From Kribbella italica (lineage in GTDB: Bacteria; Actinomycetota; Actinomycetes; Propionibacteriales; Kribbellaceae): a stretch of DNA of 64,000 bases. Below, in pieces: positions 59,360 to 64,000 of this stretch. Each line of letters begins with the position of its first letter. Positions within the stretch are counted from its first letter, which is position 1. The DNA lies in the NCBI RefSeq assembly GCF_014205135.1, contig NZ_JACHMY010000001.1, forward strand, positions 5,146,001 to 5,210,000. The letters run 5' to 3'. The position numbers and the translations under genes are program-made. The notes under the pieces were generated by a model that ran no database searches, was not told the origin of the DNA, and saw only the letters and a program-made list of their open reading frames with translations.

Positions 59360-59412
59360 CGGCCTCGGACAGGTCGGCAGTCGTTCAAGGTGCCGGATCC
59401 TGTCCGAGGCCG
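59360..59412. terminator. 14-bp perfect inverted repeat downstream of the EEP gene
   Basis: CGGCCTCGGACAGG (59360-59373) and its exact complement (59399-59412) are separated by 25 bases, 12 bases beyond the stop of the EEP hydrolase. It could act as a terminator or be one end of an inserted segment. Confidence 0.5.
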
Positions 59413-59423
59413 GGAGTTGAAGG

Positions 59424-60236
59424 CTAGGAGAGCTCGAAGGTTGCTGCGACCGGGAGGTGGTCGGCGGCGTGGGTGATGGGGGTTCGGGCGGACTTGGCCT
59501 TGAAGGCTGGGGAGTGGAGGACGTAGTCGATGCGGGAGAGGGGGAAGATCGCCGGGTTGGTGAGGCCGAGGCCGAGGCCGGCCTCGGGCCAGGTGTCTTT
59601 CCAGGTGGCGGTCAGGGCCTTGATCTCGGGGGACGTGGGGACGCCGTTGAGGTCGCCGGTGAGGAGGGTCGGGGTGGTGGGGCCGGCGAGGAGCTGGATG
59701 ATCTTCTGGGCCTGCTCGACGCGCTCGGCGGAGGTGAGCTTGGACAGGTGGGTGGTGGCGAAGCGGACGTCCTGGCCGTTGACGTCGACGGTGGCGACGG
59801 CGAGGCCGCGTTGCTCGCTGCCGGCGTACAAGGGCAGCAGGGTGTTGCTGAAGTCCTTGATCGGGTAGCGCGACAGGATCGCCGTGCCGTACTGGCGGCG
59901 CGGGTCGCCGGGGGTGAGTGGGTCCAGGTCGAGGTTCGCCGCGAAGCGGTACTCCATGCCGAGGCGGTTCGCGAGCCAGGCGGCCTGGTCGACCCAGTCG
60001 CTGCGCTCGCTCCAGTGCACGTCGACCTCCTGCAGGCCGACCACCGAGGCCCCGGACTGGCTGATCACCGTGGCGATGCGCTCGAGGTTCAGTACGCCGT
60101 CCACGCCTTGCGCGTGGTGGATGTTGTACGTGAGCACCGGCACGGTGGTGACCGCGCGGGGCTGGGCGACGGCGACGGCCGGTGTCACGACGAGCAGGGC
60201 GGCGACGGCAACGAACAAGCGACGGAATCCAGTCAT
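59424..60236 (-). CDS. Secreted endonuclease/exonuclease/phosphatase (EEP) family hydrolase
   Basis: Protein of 270 residues with a signal peptide (about 1-28). All EEP motifs are visible: NIHHAQG, LQEVDVHW, TTHLS, LTGDLNG, RIDYVL and ADHLPV (catalytic His). It is closely similar to the EEP half of the NagZ fusion at 48.1 kb; both share LQEVDVHW and a D-P-RRQYG segment. Family members cleave nucleic acids, phospholipids or inositol phosphates. The ATG at 60234-60236 gives a normal signal peptide; a TTG four codons upstream is less likely. Confidence 0.85.
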   Translation of the reverse strand: MTGFRRLFVAVAALLVVTPAVAVAQPRAVTTVPVLTYNIHHAQGVDGVLNLERIATVISQSGASVVGLQEVDVHWSERSDWVDQAAWLANRLGMEYRFAANLDLDPLTPGDPRRQYGTAILSRYPIKDFSNTLLPLYAGSEQRGLAVATVDVNGQDVRFATTHLSKLTSAERVEQAQKIIQLLAGPTTPTLLTGDLNGVPTSPEIKALTATWKDTWPEAGLGLGLTNPAIFPLSRIDYVLHSPAFKAKSARTPITHAADHLPVAATFELS

Positions 60237-60295
60237 GCGCAGAGCCAATCAGTCCCGCGCGCCGATCTCACGAGAATTCGCTCCTCGCCGAAAGG

Positions 60296-60739
60296 TCAGC
60301 CGACCTGCTCGCGAACCCACCGCGGATCCGGGTTCACCCGGTGTTCCTCGCCGACGACCACGGTCGGAACGGTCTCGTACCCGTCGGTGAGCTCGCGAAG
60401 GCCGGCGAGGCCGTCGGCGTCGGCCCAGACATTCACCCAGTACGCCGTACGCGCGCGCCGGCCGAGCTTGCGTCGCAGGCGCAGGCAGTACGAGCACCCG
60501 GGCCGCCAGTAGATGATCGGCCGGCCGTCGACGGCCGCCAGGCGCTCGGCCTCGGCAGCGGGCGTCGAACGCGGAAACACCACCGGCGAGAGCACGGCGG
60601 CCACAGCGGCGAAGGCGACCAGCTCGAAGATCCCGAACAGCACCCGGCCGGACAGGAACTGGCTGACCGACGTCACCAGCCCCACGAGCAGGAACGCCCA
60701 GGCCATGCGCCACGTTCGGAACAGGCCTGGGCGTTGCAT
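60296..60739 (-). CDS. Membrane-tethered glutaredoxin-like protein
   Basis: Protein of 147 residues. Two N-terminal hydrophobic helices (about 10-55) are followed by a thioredoxin-fold domain with redox motif C-S-Y-C (RPGCSYCLRLRR) and the cis-Pro segment ETVPTVVVG. It resembles mycoredoxin/glutaredoxin proteins of actinobacteria, which reduce mycothiol mixed disulfides. It lies five bases after glmM on the same strand. Confidence 0.85.
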   Translation of the reverse strand: MQRPGLFRTWRMAWAFLLVGLVTSVSQFLSGRVLFGIFELVAFAAVAAVLSPVVFPRSTPAAEAERLAAVDGRPIIYWRPGCSYCLRLRRKLGRRARTAYWVNVWADADGLAGLRELTDGYETVPTVVVGEEHRVNPDPRWVREQVG

Positions 60740-60744
60740 CGTGC

Positions 60745-62091
<1,347 letters not shown>

Positions 62092-62098
62092 CAGGTGA

Positions 62099-62620
62099 TC
62101 AGCGCTTGCTGTACTGCGGAGCCTTACGGGCCTTCTTGAGACCGGCCTTCTTGCGCTCCTTGATCCGCGCGTCGCGGCTGAGCAGACCGGCCTTCTTCAG
62201 ACCCGGACGGTTCGCCTCCTCGTCGGCGGCGTTCAGGCAGCGGGCGATGCCGAGCTGCAGGGCGCCGGCCTGGCCGGTGATGCCACCGCCGTTGATCCGG
62301 GCGATCACGTCGTAGGAGCCCTCGAGACCGGCGACCACGAACGGCTCGTTCACGTGCTGCTGGTGAACCTTGTTCGGGAAGTACACGTCGATCGGCTTGC
62401 CGTTGACGGTGATGGTGCCCGTGCCGGGAACGAGGCGGACGCGAGCGACGGCCTCCTTGCGGCGACCGGTCGCGCCGGCCGGGTTGATCACCGCGACGCG
62501 GCCGGACTCGGCGCGCTGCTCCGGGCTCGGGTTCGTCTCGGAGGTGTAGGCGACCGGGCCCTCGTTGTCGATGGGGACCTCAAGGTCGTTCTCGGTCTCG
62601 GTGGTGGTGACGTCGCTCAC
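62099..62620 (-). CDS. rpsI: 30S ribosomal protein S9
   Basis: Protein of 173 residues. The conserved S9 core begins at about residue 51 (ATGRRKEAVARVRLVPGTG) and ends with the essential C-terminal YSKR that reaches the P-site tRNA. The 50-residue acidic N-terminal extension is typical of actinobacterial S9. The start is GTG at 62618-62620. It is co-transcribed with rplM, 36 bases upstream. Confidence 0.96.
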   Translation of the reverse strand: MSDVTTTETENDLEVPIDNEGPVAYTSETNPSPEQRAESGRVAVINPAGATGRRKEAVARVRLVPGTGTITVNGKPIDVYFPNKVHQQHVNEPFVVAGLEGSYDVIARINGGGITGQAGALQLGIARCLNAADEEANRPGLKKAGLLSRDARIKERKKAGLKKARKAPQYSKR

Positions 62621-62656
62621 GCTGGAAATCCTCGTTTACCTGGCTCGTCGATCGCT

Positions 62657-63100
62657 CTACTGGGCGATCTGGGTGATCTCGAACGGCTTCGCCTGCTGGG
62701 CCGCGTGCGGGTGCTCCGGACCGGCGTACACCTTCAGCTTGGTGAGCAGCTTCCGGCTCAGGCGGTTCTTCGGCAGCATGCCCCAGACAGCCTTCTCGAC
62801 GGCCTTACGGGGGTCCTTGTCCAGGATGTCGCCGATCGGCGTGGCGGTCAGACCACCCGGGTGACCCGAGTGACGGTAGGCCAGCTTGTCCGTCCGCTTG
62901 CTGCCGGACAGGGCGATCTTGGACGCGTTGACGACGACGACGAAGTCGCCTCCGTCGATGTGCGGGGCGAAGGTCGGCTTGTGCTTGCCACGCAGAAGAA
63001 TTGCGATCTGGACGGCGAGCCGACCGAGCGTGACGTCGGTGGCGTCGATCACGTGCCACTCACGGGTGACGTCAGCAGGCTTCGGGCTGTACGTGCGCAC
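62657..63100 (-). CDS. rplM: 50S ribosomal protein L13
   Basis: Protein of 147 residues, the standard L13 length. Hallmarks are REWHVIDATDVTLGRLA, GKHKPTFAPHIDGGDFVVVVNA, YRHSGHPGGL and WGMLPKNRLSRKL. It binds 23S rRNA early in assembly. The GTG at 63098-63100 starts MRTYSPKPADVTREW; an upstream extension is not L13-like. It opens the rplM-rpsI operon. Confidence 0.96.
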   Translation of the reverse strand: MRTYSPKPADVTREWHVIDATDVTLGRLAVQIAILLRGKHKPTFAPHIDGGDFVVVVNASKIALSGSKRTDKLAYRHSGHPGGLTATPIGDILDKDPRKAVEKAVWGMLPKNRLSRKLLTKLKVYAGPEHPHAAQQAKPFEITQIAQ

Positions 63101-63243
63101 GGTCGTTGACCTTCGTTTCTCAGAGGTTGACAAAAATAGGACGTCGGCGAGCGGTATCACCGAAGACCGGTGCAGACCTGGAACGCACAACAGCAGCCCA
63201 GAATACCGGCGGGGACACGTCGGGGTCAAAGTGAGCGTGAACG

Positions 63244-63260
63244 ACCCGGGGACCCCGGGT
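63244..63260. promoter_or_regulatory. GC-rich palindrome abutting the gltA -35 element
   Basis: ACCCGGGGACCCCGGGT has two 8-base complementary arms around a single central base. It ends at the first base of the predicted -35 box at 63260, in the divergent rplM/gltA region, so it may be an operator. Confidence 0.35.
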
Positions 63261-63288
63261 TGGAACCGAACTCCGACCGCACTAGTTT
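63260..63288 (+). promoter_or_regulatory. Predicted gltA promoter
   Basis: TTGGAA (63260-63265) and TAGTTT (63283-63288) are separated by 17 bases, about 95 bases upstream of the citrate synthase start codon. The TAG of the -10 lies in the most AT-rich part of this intergenic region. Confidence 0.45.
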
Positions 63289-63380
63289 AGCGGTGAAGAA
63301 CAGAAGTCCGAACCGCGTCCCGCCGCTGACGATCACCCTCACTGGCACCGGCGATGACGCCAGCTTCCGAAGAGGGCACC

Positions 63381-64000
63381 GTGACCGAACAGTCGCTCAC
63401 CGTCCGGGACAACCGGACCGGCAAGGACTACGACCTTGCCATCACCGACGGCACCATCCGTGCCGCAGATCTCAAGCAGATCAGCGCTACCGACGGAGAC
63501 GGTGGCCTGGCCACCTACGACCCCGGCTTCGTCAACACCGCCTCGACCCGTTCCTCGGTCACCTTCATCGACGGTGACAAGGGCATCCTGGAGTACCGCG
63601 GCTACCCGATCGAGCAGCTCGCCGAGCAGTCGAACTACCTCGAGGTCGCCTACCTGCTGGTCAACGGCAAGCTGCCGAACAAGGCCGAGTACGAGGGCTG
63701 GGCGCACGACGTGACGTATCACACGTTCGTGCACGAGAACCTGAAGACCTTCATGCAGGGCTTCCGGTACGACGCCCACCCGATGGGCATGCTGCTGGCC
63801 TCGGTCGGCGCGCTGTCGACGTTCTACCCGGAGTCCCGCGAGATCTTCGACGAGCAGTCGCGGGCGCTGCAGATCCGCCGGCTGATCGCGAAGATGCCGA
63901 CGCTCGGCGCGTTCGCCTACCGCCACGCGCAGGGCAAGCCGTACGTCTACCCCGACAACGAGCTCAGCTACGCGGCGAACTTCCTGTCGATGCTGTTCAA
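63381..64000 (+). CDS. gltA: Citrate synthase (N-terminal part)
   Basis: The first 206 residues of a type II-like citrate synthase that continues beyond the window. Recognisable segments are YDPGFVNTASTRSSVTFIDGDKGILEYRGYPIE (read in parts), VAYLLVNGKLP, FRYDAHPMGMLLASVGALSTFYP and the start of the substrate-binding half (GKPYVYPDNELSYAANFL). The enzyme condenses oxaloacetate and acetyl-CoA. GTG 63381 is preceded by AGAGGG. The catalytic His and Asp lie outside the window. Confidence 0.94.
   Translation, partial: MTEQSLTVRDNRTGKDYDLAITDGTIRAADLKQISATDGDGGLATYDPGFVNTASTRSSVTFIDGDKGILEYRGYPIEQLAEQSNYLEVAYLLVNGKLPNKAEYEGWAHDVTYHTFVHENLKTFMQGFRYDAHPMGMLLASVGALSTFYPESREIFDEQSRALQIRRLIAKMPTLGAFAYRHAQGKPYVYPDNELSYAANFLSMLF

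Noticed and set aside
63101..63380. Riboswitch or ribosomal-protein leader in the rplM/gltA region
   Set aside because: I see no recognisable leader structure apart from one palindrome; only a simple promoter is supported.

Overview
The window is high-GC actinobacterial chromosome. Dense gene packing, frequent GTG starts, ATGA/GTGA stop-start overlaps and the gene orders rplM-rpsI-glmM and acpS-nnr ... alr-tsaE-tsaB-rimI-tsaD fit Actinomycetota. The mix of housekeeping, carbohydrate and secondary-metabolite genes suggests a Propionibacteriales (Kribbella-like) soil actinomycete; that placement is inference. No tRNA, rRNA, CRISPR array, transposase or phage gene was seen.

Layout. (1) 1-5.2 kb, minus strand: housekeeping block with tsaD (partial), rimI, tsaB, a GNAT-TsaE fusion, an alpha/beta hydrolase, alr and a HAD phosphatase. 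(2) 5.3-15.2 kb: a secreted GH12 glucanase, a META-domain lipoprotein, a large secreted PIG-L deacetylase, nnr-acpS facing coaA, a GAF-LuxR regulator and an anchored NPCBM-like protein. (3) 15.4-41.8 kb: a candidate biosynthetic gene cluster of about 25 genes. (4) 42-43.2 kb: a GNAT enzyme carrying an 87-bp palindromic insertion. (5) 43.2-58.5 kb: a peptidoglycan-sugar salvage array. (6) 58.7-64 kb: an orphan gene between short direct repeats, a secreted EEP hydrolase, a membrane glutaredoxin, glmM-rpsI-rplM and the start of citrate synthase.

The 15.4-41.8 kb cluster is the most interesting region. It encodes all three dedicated enzymes of the 4-hydroxyphenylglycine route: 4-hydroxymandelate synthase-like (33.7 kb), hydroxymandelate-oxidase-like (17.9 kb) and HpgT-like aminotransferase (16.6 kb). 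It has no NRPS condensation domain. It instead has three free-standing AMP-forming ligases, two ACPs with a dedicated Sfp-type transferase, one canonical ketosynthase, one ketosynthase with the first catalytic His replaced by Asn, a half-length ketosynthase-like protein, a thiamine-diphosphate E1 alpha/beta pair without E2/E3, two tandem ATP-grasp-like proteins, and oxidative tailoring enzymes (PhyH dioxygenase, DUF3050 haem-oxygenase-fold protein, P450). An O-methyltransferase, two SGNH hydrolases, an HSL esterase and two MFS pumps complete it. I cannot match this set to a known product.

The 43.2-57.4 kb array runs in one direction from a LacI-controlled promoter: sugar ABC importer, ThuA, Gfo/Idh, NagZ, NagZ-EEP fusion, NamZ, YbbE-like serine hydrolase, MurR-like regulator, MurQ. 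It looks like a MurNAc/muropeptide recovery locus in which an ABC importer takes the place of the PTS transporter.

A third theme is in-frame insertion of repeats into enzymes: 7-residue repeats inside RimI, 6-residue repeats in front of the hydroxymandelate-oxidase-like enzyme, and the 87-bp palindrome inside the GNAT enzyme at 42 kb.
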